The position numbers and the translations under genes were made by a program. A model generated the notes under the pieces. The model made no database searches. It worked only from the letters and a program-made list of their open reading frames with translations, and was not told where the DNA came from. Positions 6,698 through 14,598 of a DNA stretch of 19,796 nucleotides are shown in pieces. Source of the stretch: an uncultured Clostridia bacterium (GTDB lineage: Bacteria; Bacillota; Clostridia; TANB77; CAG-508); assembly GCA_948857205.1 (NCBI GenBank), contig CAQPRV010000072.1:1-19796 (forward strand), in the 5' to 3' direction. Within the stretch, counting starts at the first letter, position 1. Each line of letters begins with the position of its first letter.

Positions 6698-9529
6698 TTA
6701 TAAATATTTATTTAAGAACTTACCAGTATGACTTTTTTCATTTTTACAAATCTGTTCAGGTGTACCAATTGCAATAACTTGTCCACCATTATCTCCACCT
6801 TCTGGACCTAAATCTATTATATGGTCACAAGTTTTTATTAAGTCTAAATTATGTTCTATTACAATAATAGTATTACCTGTGTCTACCAATCTTTGTAATA
6901 TATCTACTAATCTATGAACGTCTGCAATATGAAGCCCTGTTGTTGGTTCATCTAAAATATATAAAGTCTTTCCAGTTGCTTTTTTAGATAATTCAGTTGC
7001 TAATTTTACTCTTTGTGCTTCTCCTCCTGATAAGGTTGTAGATGGTTGTCCGTAATTTAATATATCCTAATCCTACATCTTTTAAAGTCTGAATTTTAGT
7101 TTTTATTCTAGGAATCTTATCAAAAAATTCTAAAGCATCTTCAACAGTCATATCTAGAACATCTGAAATTGTCTTTCCTTTATATTTTACTTCTAAGGTT
7201 TCTCTATTGTATCTTTTTCCTTTACATACTTCACAAGGTACATAAATATCTGGCAAAAAGTGCATTTCTATTTTATGAACTCCATCTCCATTACAACTTT
7301 CACATCTACCGACCTGCTACATTAAAACTGAATCTTCCTTTTGAATATCCTCGCAATTTTGCTTCTTCTGTACTTGCAAAGATATCACGTATAAAATCAA
7401 ATACACCTGTATAGGTTGCTGGATTTGAACGTGGTGTTCTTCCTATTGGTGATTGGTCTATATTTATAATTTTGTCTATATGTTGAAGTCCTTTAACTGC
7501 TTTGCATTTTCCAGGTTTTATATTTGATCCATTTAATTCTTTGGTTACTGTTTTATATAATACTTCATTTACTAAGGTGGATTTTCCTGAACCTGAAACA
7601 CCTGTTACACAGTTGAATAGTCCTAGTGGAAATTTTACACTTATATTTTTTAGGTTGTTTTCTGTTGCTTCTTGTACTTCTATTGCTTTTGTTTTTGTAG
7701 GCTTTCTTCTTTTTTCTGGTACTGGAATTTTCTTTCTTCCACTTAAATACTGTCCTGTTATTGAGTCTTTGACTTTTTTTACTTCTTCTGCTGTTCCGTT
7801 GTGCCATAACCTTTCCACCATGTGTTCCTGCTCCTGGTCCAATGTCGATTATTTGGTCTGCTACATACATTGTGTCTTCGTCATGCTCAACTACTAAAAG
7901 TGTATTTCCTAAGTCTCTTAATTTTTTTAGTGTTGCTAATAGTTTGTCATTGTCTCTTTGATGTAATCCAATACTTGGTTCGTCTAATATGTATAGTACT
8001 CCTGTTAGACCTGAGCCAATTTGTGTTGCTAATCGTATTCTTTGTGCTTCTCCTCCTGATAAGGTTCCTGCACTTCTTGATAGTGTTAGATATTCTAATC
8101 CTACATCGATTAAGAATTGTAATCTTTGATCTATTTCTTTTAAAATCATTTCTGATATCATTTTTTCTGTTCTGTTTAGTTCTAATTTGTTTAAAAATTC
8201 TTTTATTTGTTTTATTGACATTTGTGTTATTTCGTTAATGTTTTTGTCCCCAATTTTTATTGCTAATATTTCTGGTTTTAGTCTTGCTCCATTACATGCA
8301 TGACAAGGTGATTCTGCCATGTACATTTCATAAAAGTCTCTCATTCCTTGTGATTTTGTTTCTCTATATCTTCTGTCTAAAGTTGGTAATACTCCTTCAA
8401 AGGGTGCAGTGAATTTTCTTGTTCCTGCATAAGATGTGTATTCAAAGTCTATTTCTTCGTCTCCTGTTCCATATAGTATTTTTTCTAAAAACCATCGTGG
8501 TAAGTCTTTTATTTTTTTGTTTTCTATTTCAATTTTATAGTACTTTGCTATGCTTTCAAAGTACATTTTTGCCATTGTGTCTCCTCGTTTCATTGTGCTT
8601 GAACCAAAGGCTTTTACTCCATCATATAAGGTTTTGTTTTTGTCTGGTATTATTAAGTCTTCATCTATTTTCATTAAATATCCTATTCCTGTACATGTTT
8701 CACATGCTCCAAAGGGATTGTTAAAGGAAAACATTCTTGGTGTTAGCTCTGGAAAACTAAATCCACAGTGTGGACATGCATAATTACAACTGTATAGTTT
8801 TGGCTTGTCTTCTACAATATCTATTAATACCATGTTTTCTGCATGTTTCAAGGCTATTTCTACTGATTCTGTTAGCCTACTTATTATGTCTTTTTTTACT
8901 ACTAGTCTATCTACTATTAATTCTATGTCATGTTTCTTTTTTCTGTCTATTTCTATGTTGTCTTCTCCAAGTTCGTATATTTCTCCATCTATTCTTACTC
9001 TTACAAAGCCTTCTTTTTGATAGCCTTCTAATTGTTTTATGTATTCTCCTTTACGTCCTCTTACTACTGGTGATAAAATTTGTATTTTTGTTCCTTCTGG
9101 TAAGTTCATTATGTTGTCTACTATTTGATCTATGCTTTGTTTTTCTATTTTTGTATGACAGTTTGGACAGTGTGGTATTCCTATTCTTGCATATAATAGA
9201 CGGATATAGTCATATATTTCTGTTACTGTTCCTACTGTGGAACGTGGATTTTTTGAGGTTGTTTTTTGGTCTATTGATATTGCTGGTGATAATCCTTCTA
9301 TTCTTTCTACTTCTGGTTTTTCCATTAGTCCTAAAAATTGCCTTGCATAGGATGATAGACTTTCTACATATCTTCTTTGACCTTCTGCATATAAAGTGTC
9401 AAAGGCTAATGATGATTTTCCTGATCCTGATAGCCCTGTTACTACTACTAGTTTGTCTCTTGGTATTTCTAAATCTATGTTTTTTAGGTTGTGCTCTTTT
9501 GCACCTTTTATTATTATTTTATCGTTCAT
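6698..9529 (-). CDS. uvrA: Excinuclease ABC subunit A, read across three +1 shifts at CGG codons
   Basis: UvrA is the damage-recognition ATPase of nucleotide excision repair (with UvrB and UvrC). The frame opens at 9541, but MNDKIIIKGAKEHNLKNI from ATG 9529 fits the family start. In order: Walker A GLSGSGKSS; first zinc module (CPHC...CETC); LSGGEAQRIRLATQ with LYILDEPSIGLH; second Walker A GVSGSGKSTL; second zinc module (CESC...CEVC); LSGGEAQR with LYILDEPTTGLH; C-terminus VIEHNLDLIKTCDHIIDLGP. The frame breaks at 7798, 7311 and 7052. Each is an in-frame CGG, and skipping its C restores ...AQ-GTAEEV..., ...NVA-GGRCESC... and ...YIKL-GQPSTTLSGGE.... The joined protein is about 942 aa, normal for UvrA, with every motif intact. 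A pseudogene or sequencing error would not produce three identical codon-phased events, so I infer a functional gene. Confidence 0.93.
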
Positions 9530-9541
9530 ATTTAATTTCAT

Positions 9542-9688
9542 TCCTTCCTAAGGCACATATCTGGTTGAAAAAAAATTTAATTTTGGCTAGGAAAACAAAT
9601 TTGAAATTTATTAGTGGTAACTAATTGTACATTGATTAAATTTCAAATGCAGTTTGATGATGCCAAAATTATAATTGTTTTTTCAACC
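9542..9688 (-). promoter_or_regulatory. Structured 5' leader of uvrA (nested inverted repeats plus shared leader motif)
   Basis: Three nested stems: GGTTGAAAAAA (9563-9573) with 9678-9688 (11 bp); TAATTTTGGC (9578-9587) with 9662-9671 (10 bp); ATTTGAAATTTA (9599-9610) with 9637-9648 (12 bp). In the minus-strand RNA this roughly 126-nt hairpin is followed by GATATGTG, then a mini-hairpin CCTT-AGG-AAGG holding the ribosome binding site. The same arrangement precedes the PAP2 gene and xseB. Function unknown; an RNA-level regulator is inferred. Confidence 0.6.
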
Positions 9689-9715
9689 TTTCCCTCACTC
9701 TTTTTTTACTTTATT

Positions 9716-9744
9716 ATTATACTATATTTTTTAAATTAAAACAA
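9716..9744 (-). promoter_or_regulatory. Sigma-A promoter of uvrA
   Basis: TTGTTT (9744-9739), 17-bp spacer, perfect TATAAT (9721-9716) on the minus strand. A start near 9709 leaves a roughly 180-nt leader containing the nested hairpin. No LexA-type operator was recognised. Confidence 0.65.
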
Positions 9745-9770
9745 GAGTTTGGTGTGTTTTTTGTCATCTT

Positions 9771-10310
9771 TTATCTATCTCCTATTTTCTTTATCATCTC
9801 TCCTGGATAGTCAAATAAGGCTACAGTATTAAATTCTAAGAAGAAAGGCTTAAAGTTTTCTTTTAATATTTTTTGTAAATCTAAAATTTTATTATAATCT
9901 TTATCAATATCTAAAGTCATATGAAAAATAAAATTATCTGGGTTATATTTTTCCATTGGAAATTTATTATAAAATATCCTTTGTAGTTCTTTTATTTGTT
10001 GATTTTCTTCTATTGAAAAATATAAACAATAACTATCATATCTAGCATTCATAATTTTTATATCATTTACTTTTAATTGCATTTTATCAATATTTATACT
10101 TTCTGCAATTTTTAAAATTTCTTCTTGATTTTCCTTATTGGTAGCAAAAATAGTAAAATGATATGGTAAATTATCTATTTCATATCTTTTTTCATCATTA
10201 ATTCCATATGGTACTTTACAAGTATTTTTGTTTATATTACTCATTAATTGTTCTACTTTGCTCATTTCATTTTTTTCTATAAAACTTATTAAAGTTATTC
10301 TCTTACTCAT
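9771..10310 (-). CDS. 2H phosphoesterase superfamily protein (2'-5' RNA ligase-like)
   Basis: 179 aa. The two hallmark histidine motifs of the 2H superfamily are visible: YHFTIFA (about residue 50) and FHMTLDI (about residue 128), about 78 residues apart. They form the paired HxT/S catalytic site of RNA ligase/cyclic phosphodiesterase-like enzymes, which act on 2'-5' or cyclic phosphate bonds in RNA or nucleotides. No signal peptide or other domain is present. The ribosome binding site is weak (GGTGG, 14 nt upstream). It lies between the Fic gene and uvrA, separated from uvrA by a good promoter, so it is not in the uvrA transcript from that promoter. The substrate cannot be inferred. Confidence 0.8.
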   Translation of the reverse strand: MSKRITLISFIEKNEMSKVEQLMSNINKNTCKVPYGINDEKRYEIDNLPYHFTIFATNKENQEEILKIAESINIDKMQLKVNDIKIMNARYDSYCLYFSIEENQQIKELQRIFYNKFPMEKYNPDNFIFHMTLDIDKDYNKILDLQKILKENFKPFFLEFNTVALFDYPGEMIKKIGDR

Positions 10311-10377
10311 TTTATGTTTTTTTCCACCATCCTTAAATGAATTAAATAATATGCTAGTTCTATTTGAAAAATTATAA

Positions 10378-10443
10378 ATATGGCAATATTATTTTTATAT
10401 GTTAAAATCCCTATAACTTTATATGTTTATATTAATGCCATAT
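10378..10443. repeat. Inverted repeat between the Fic and 2H genes
   Basis: ATATGGCA (10378-10385) and TGCCATAT (10436-10443) form an 8-bp perfect inverted repeat with a 50-nt AT-rich spacer. It may be an attenuator or protein site. It is not a canonical terminator, since no clean U-run follows. Confidence 0.35.
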
Positions 10444-10475
10444 GTAACAGTATTCCTAATTTTTTAGAATTTTTT

Positions 10476-11411
10476 CTATATACTAATATAACATTTTTCT
10501 TTAATAAATTTCTTTATTTTTTTTTCATCTTTTCCTTCATAATATGGAATAAGTAAATCTTTAAATTCTTTTGTAAGTTCTGCTGGAATTACTATAATTC
10601 CTTTTCCATTTGAAATTAAATAGTGATTACTAAATATTACTGATGTTCTTTTATTTCCATCAATAAAGATTTGTTTTCTCATTGTGTATAATAATAGTTC
10701 AATTGCTCTATCTACATCATCCAGTTCCTTACTAAATATTTCTTCTAAATTCTCTTTTATTATACTTTCAATAGGTAAATCTGGTTTCCATTTTGTTCCT
10801 CCAATTGTTACTGGAACATTTCTTACTTTTCCAGCAGAATAATAGAATCCTTCTTCTACCATTTTGTTTATTTCGCATAGTAAAGCGAAATTTGTATTAC
10901 TTAAAATAACATTTTTATTTAATATAAATTCCCATGCATGTTTTAGATTTACTATTTTTAGTATATCTTCAGATGTCATATTATTTACTTTTCCACCTTC
11001 AATTATGCTTTCTGTATCTGCAAATGTAGTTGCAACTCCTTCTAATATAGCTTGTTTATAAATAGTATCTACTAAATGTCTTTTTGCAAAATCTATATTT
11101 CGTTCTACTTTTTCAGAAAGTTCTTCTTCAATATAATTTAATTGTTTTAATTTCTTGTTTATTTCTCTTATTTGTTTTTTTAATTCCTTTGCTTTAATAC
11201 TATTATTTAATATTAAATTATATAATTCATCTGAGTATTCTCCAACATATTTTGTTAAAGCAACCCCATCTTCTCTATAATGTACATATATATATTTATT
11301 TGAATCATTTTCTCTTATTTCTACAGAACCATAAGCAAGTAATTGTAACTCATGTTCAATAATTTGCTTACTTTTAAGAAGATCCATAATTTCAATTTTT
11401 TCTTTCATCAT
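10476..11411 (-). CDS. Fic/DOC family protein with altered catalytic motif
   Basis: 311 aa. Residues 1-70 are unassigned, about 70-100 form a charged helical or coiled segment, and the rest is a Fic domain. An inhibitory-helix-like motif ESIIEGG (about residue 137) resembles (S/T)xxxE(G/N), with the catalytically obstructive Glu. The flap region reads VPVTIGGTKWKPDLP. The core motif reads QIFIDGNKRT where active Fic enzymes have HPFxDGN(G/K)R: the phosphate-binding DGNKR half is intact but the catalytic His is Gln. Active Fic proteins transfer AMP or another nucleotide moiety to a protein hydroxyl; without His this one may be inactive or bind nucleotide only. Two adjacent ATGs (11411 and 11408) follow AAAGGAG; either could be used. 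It ends in TAG. Confidence 0.85.
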   Translation of the reverse strand: MMKEKIEIMDLLKSKQIIEHELQLLAYGSVEIRENDSNKYIYVHYREDGVALTKYVGEYSDELYNLILNNSIKAKELKKQIREINKKLKQLNYIEEELSEKVERNIDFAKRHLVDTIYKQAILEGVATTFADTESIIEGGKVNNMTSEDILKIVNLKHAWEFILNKNVILSNTNFALLCEINKMVEEGFYYSAGKVRNVPVTIGGTKWKPDLPIESIIKENLEEIFSKELDDVDRAIELLLYTMRKQIFIDGNKRTSVIFSNHYLISNGKGIIVIPAELTKEFKDLLIPYYEGKDEKKIKKFIKEKCYISI

Positions 11412-11425
11412 TTTTCTCCTTTCAA

Positions 11426-11468
11426 ATGTGAAACTTTTTTTGCATATTTAACTAATTTTGTTTCACAT
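11426..11468. promoter_or_regulatory. Inverted repeat upstream of the Fic gene (possible operator or attenuator)
   Basis: ATGTGAAAC (11426-11434) and GTTTCACAT (11460-11468) are perfect 9-bp inverted repeats with a 25-nt spacer. They lie between the Fic ribosome binding site and the stop of the thymidylate-synthase-like gene. No U-run follows on the minus strand, so termination is unlikely. Confidence 0.4.
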
Positions 11469-11516
11469 AGGAATATTACTTCATTCTTCATATTTTTACA
11501 GAATTTGGTGTATTTC

Positions 11517-12155
11517 CTATATATCTTTTAATATTGTATTAACTTTATCCATGTCTTTATCATAAATATGTGCTGATTTAACTATTAAATTCATATCTCC
11601 TACTTTAATATTTATTTCACTTGCTACTTGCTTTAAAATATTATATAACATTACTAAATTCACATATGCTTTGCAACCAAAATCTAGACTTCGACAATAT
11701 ACATACATATTTAATTGTTCATTTTCAACATAAAAATCTATCATACTTACACAAGGAATATATTTTTCATCTGTTAATGGCTCAAAGGTTGTTATGCTTG
11801 CTGAACAAGTATGTTTTGTATTTTTTAATCTATTTATAACCCAATCAATTTGATTTTTTTTATCCATATAATTATATAATCTACTTGCATAAGAGTTTTC
11901 ATTATGTAGTTCTTTAACTTTTCCTAATTTTGTAAAATTATTTTCCATCCATTCATATTCTTCTTTTACCATATTTTTTTCAATTATTGGATCTGGCATA
12001 ATAATATTTGTGATTGTGAAAGTTGTACCTACTATTTCTTTTATTGGTTTATTTAAATTTCCGTTATATAATGTTTTCTTCCCATTATTTAATATCTCTT
12101 TTAATACTGTAATCCATGCATTTCCTATGGTATTGATAACTCCTAAGTTTTTCAT
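11517..12155 (-). CDS. Thymidylate synthase-like protein
   Basis: 212 aa. The C-terminal half aligns by eye with ThyA: IPCVSMIDFYV carries the nucleophile Cys (ThyA PCH; the adjacent His is Val here), YCRSLDFGCKAYVNLVMLY carries the Arg-Ser-x-Asp and the Asn that contact dUMP, and KSAHIYDKDM carries the His-x-Tyr pair. The N-terminal DRTGTG phosphate loop of bacterial ThyA is not seen; length and start resemble the shorter archaeal-type enzymes. The likely reaction is methylation (or hydroxymethylation) of a deoxypyrimidine monophosphate with methylene-tetrahydrofolate. Whether dUMP or another nucleotide is the substrate is open. Strong site AAAGGAG 11 nt upstream; ends in TAG. fhs, a source of one-carbon folate, is in this window but not in the same operon. 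Confidence 0.7.
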   Translation of the reverse strand: MKNLGVINTIGNAWITVLKEILNNGKKTLYNGNLNKPIKEIVGTTFTITNIIMPDPIIEKNMVKEEYEWMENNFTKLGKVKELHNENSYASRLYNYMDKKNQIDWVINRLKNTKHTCSASITTFEPLTDEKYIPCVSMIDFYVENEQLNMYVYCRSLDFGCKAYVNLVMLYNILKQVASEINIKVGDMNLIVKSAHIYDKDMDKVNTILKDI

Positions 12156-12185
12156 TTTATTTTATCTCCTTTATTATTTATATTT

Positions 12186-12719
12186 TTAAAACTTTAGTTC
12201 TTTAATTTTAGAAATATCTATGTTATAAATCTGTTTATAAATATCATCGCAATTTAATGTTGTTACTTTTTTTTCATCAATATTCAAAATTTTTTTAATT
12301 TTAAAAATTTCTTTTTCTGATTTTCCCTCTATCTATATATATGTTGGTATCATAGGCCATGAATCTATATCTATTTCTACATCCTTTAAAATATATTGTA
12401 TTCTTTCGTTTTCTTGATAACTTCTATTTATAAAACCTATTTTTTCTAAAAATTCATTTGCCTTATTGAAATCTTCTACCTCAAATTCTACTTCCTTTGT
12501 TCCATCAATGGTATTGCTTACTATATCTTTATAAGTAAGAGTTGCAACCTTTCCATTAGTTCTCAATCTAATCCATTTCCCTTTTTCTATGGGTCTTAAA
12601 TCATAAACATATCTTTTTTGTTCAAATTTTCCTTTTTTTATAGCTCCTAATTTTTCTAATTTCTTTATCATTTCTTCTTTATTAATTTCTAAAATCCTAA
12701 TTTCATATTCAGTTTTCAT
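12186..12719 (-). CDS. CYTH-domain protein (class IV adenylate cyclase / CyaB-like) interrupted by an in-frame TAG
   Basis: The start MKTEYEIRILEI has the N-terminal ExExR/K motif of CYTH enzymes. KWIRLRTNGKVATLTYKD, TKEVEFEVEDFNKA and YILKDVEIDIDSWPMIP are the class IV adenylate cyclase-type pattern. The frame is open to 12336, where TAG (12335-12333) interrupts PTYI-stop-IEGKSEKEI. Family members read PxYLEIEG here, so the stop replaces the conserved Glu, a single GAG-to-TAG change. Beyond it the frame continues for about 48 codons to TAA at 12186, giving the usual length of about 177 aa. The 128-aa product ending at the TAG lacks the C-terminal acidic residues of the tunnel and is probably inactive. 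CYTH enzymes act on triphosphates or make cAMP; the exact activity is undetermined. Confidence 0.75.
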
Positions 12720-12830
12720 AAATTTATTCCCTTCATTTCAAACAAATCTTATTTTTGCTAATTTTATCATATGTACAAATAAAAATAAAGTATATAGATA
12801 TTTAAGTTTCAATTTTTTGCAAGTGGAGGT

Positions 12831-12885
12831 TATGAAATATAATTTTTGAAACACTGCGTAAGCGACCATATGTTTTTATTTCATA
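12831..12885. repeat. Inverted repeat overlapping the stop of the second ABC gene
   Basis: TATGAAAT (12831-12838) and ATTTCATA (12878-12885) form an 8-bp stem spanning the ABC stop codon. The 39-nt loop holds an unusually GC-rich island (ACTGCGTAAGCGACC, 12852-12866). It is not a clear terminator. Nothing else was recognised in the 156-bp gap. Confidence 0.35.
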
Positions 12886-14598
12886 CCCTTAAGTCTTATA
12901 AATAATTTAGCAAAATAACCATTTTGTTGAATTAACTCTAAAGGACTTCCCTCTTCCACTAATCTACCATTTCTCAAAACCAAAATATTATCACAAATTG
13001 TAATAGTATTAAGCCTATGAGCAATAATAAAAGCAATTTTACCACTAGTCACCTTTTCAATTGCATTTTGCACCAACTCCTCCATATAAGGACTTAAAGA
13101 AGAAGTGACTTCATCCAAAACAACAACATCTGGATTCATAGCTAAAATTCTTGCAAAATTAATCAACTGTTTTTCTCCGAGAAGACAACAAATCTGGGAA
13201 ATTATAAATATCAGTATTATATCCATCTGTTAAACTCAATATTTTATTATGAAGCTTTAACTGTTTAAAAATTTCCTCAATTTTTTCAACAGTAATATCT
13301 TCATTTACATATCTAATATTATCAATAATAGTATTAGGAAGAATAATAACCTCTTGCATAACATAACCAATTTTATCTCTAATTGATTTTATTGAATAAT
13401 TTTGACTATCACTATTATTAAATAAAACTTGTCCACTTTGTACATCATACAATCTATTTAGTAAATTAGTAATAGTAGTCTTTCCGCTTCCAGTCCTACC
13501 AATTAAAGCAATATTTTGATTTTCAGTAACTTTAAAAGAAAAATCTTCAATAGCTCTCTCACCTTCATTATAAGCAAAATTAACCCTTCTAAATTCAATT
13601 TTCTTTATTTTTTCTTTCAGAACTTCATCATCATCTAATAACTCCTCATCTTCCCTTTCAAGTAATTGTAATATTTTGCAATACGAGATAACTGCTTCAT
13701 TAAAATCTGTTAAATGTCGCACAAACCAATTAAATTCAAACTCTAATTGTGAAGAATAGCCCATTAGCAAAGTAATAGTAGCATAAGACATTACACCTTC
13801 TAAAACTTCTAGACCTCCAAAATAAATTATTATAACTAAAGAAAAAGATATTACTAATTTAAAAATATTATTATAAATAGCTATAATTTTCTCTAAGCTT
13901 ATATTACTTTTAGTAAATTCATTTAATTTCATTTTTAATTTTCTACATCTTTCTTCTATAATTCCCAAAGTTTTGATGGTAAAAAAGCTTTGAATTCCTT
14001 CATTTATAAAACTATAAATATCTCTATTAATTTTCCTAATTTTATATATTTTTTCTACTGTTTTTTTATTTACTAATAAAGTTATAAAAAAACCTATAAT
14101 ATATAAACTTAAAATCATTAAAGTAACTTTTACATTAATAAATAACAAAAAAACTATATAAAGGCTAAAGCGAATTAATCCCATTACAAACATTTCTGTA
14201 ATAGTAATTGGAAATAATTCTCCTGCTTTTGAAGAATCATCCTGTAAGAATTGTAGAATTTTTCCTGTAGTATTTTCATCATAAAACTTAGCTTTTACAT
14301 ACTGCAATTTAGTAAATATGTTTTTTCTTAAATCTCTTTGTATTAGCCTTTTTAAAATACTTCTCATATCACAATGCATTAATACCATAAAACCTTGAAT
14401 TATAAATACTAGGATATATAAACTAACAAATATTATTAATCCTTTAATATTTTTTTCTGGGATATACACATCTAATATTTTTGTAACCAAATATGGAATT
14501 GTCAAGACTTCCATTATAACTGTTGAAATAATTAAACAAAATAATAGTTTTAGTTTGTTATGATATCCAGTTTTTTGATATAATGACCAAATTTTCAT
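12876..14598 (-). CDS. ABC exporter half-transporter, catalytic subunit, read across a +1 shift at a CGG codon
   Basis: The joined frames give 573 aa: a type IV exporter membrane domain (about residues 1-300, six hydrophobic segments) then an ATPase domain. This has Walker A LIGRTGSGKTTITNLL, Q-loop KIGYVMQE, Walker B VVVLDEVTSSLS with the catalytic Glu, and H-loop FIIAHRL. The frame from ATG 14598 breaks in the signature: ...PDLLSS-CGG-AGAAAA... at 13179 (codon 474). Skipping the C gives LLSSGEKQLINFARILA, the expected LSxGxxQ signature; without it, the protein ends six codons later and lacks Walker B and the H-loop. It starts directly after the stop of the partner gene (stop ends 14599), so the two form a heterodimer operon. 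Substrate unknown; drug, lipid or peptide export is typical of the family. Confidence 0.9.

Noticed and set aside
7822..9624. Long Leu-rich plus-strand reading frames opposite uvrA
   Set aside because: They are antisense shadows of uvrA, with low-complexity Leu/Phe composition and no ribosome sites.
10378..11468. Inverted repeats around the Fic gene as terminal repeats of a mobile element
   Set aside because: The two repeats (ATATGGCA and ATGTGAAAC types) differ in sequence, and each pairs only with its own nearby partner, with no target duplication.
4199..13226. uvrA, gpr and the ABC gene as plain pseudogenes or random sequencing indels
   Set aside because: All five breaks are the same base at the same codon phase before a conserved Gly, no other damage is present, and homopolymer runs (the usual indel sites) are not involved. 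A systematic base-calling artefact cannot be fully excluded without reads.
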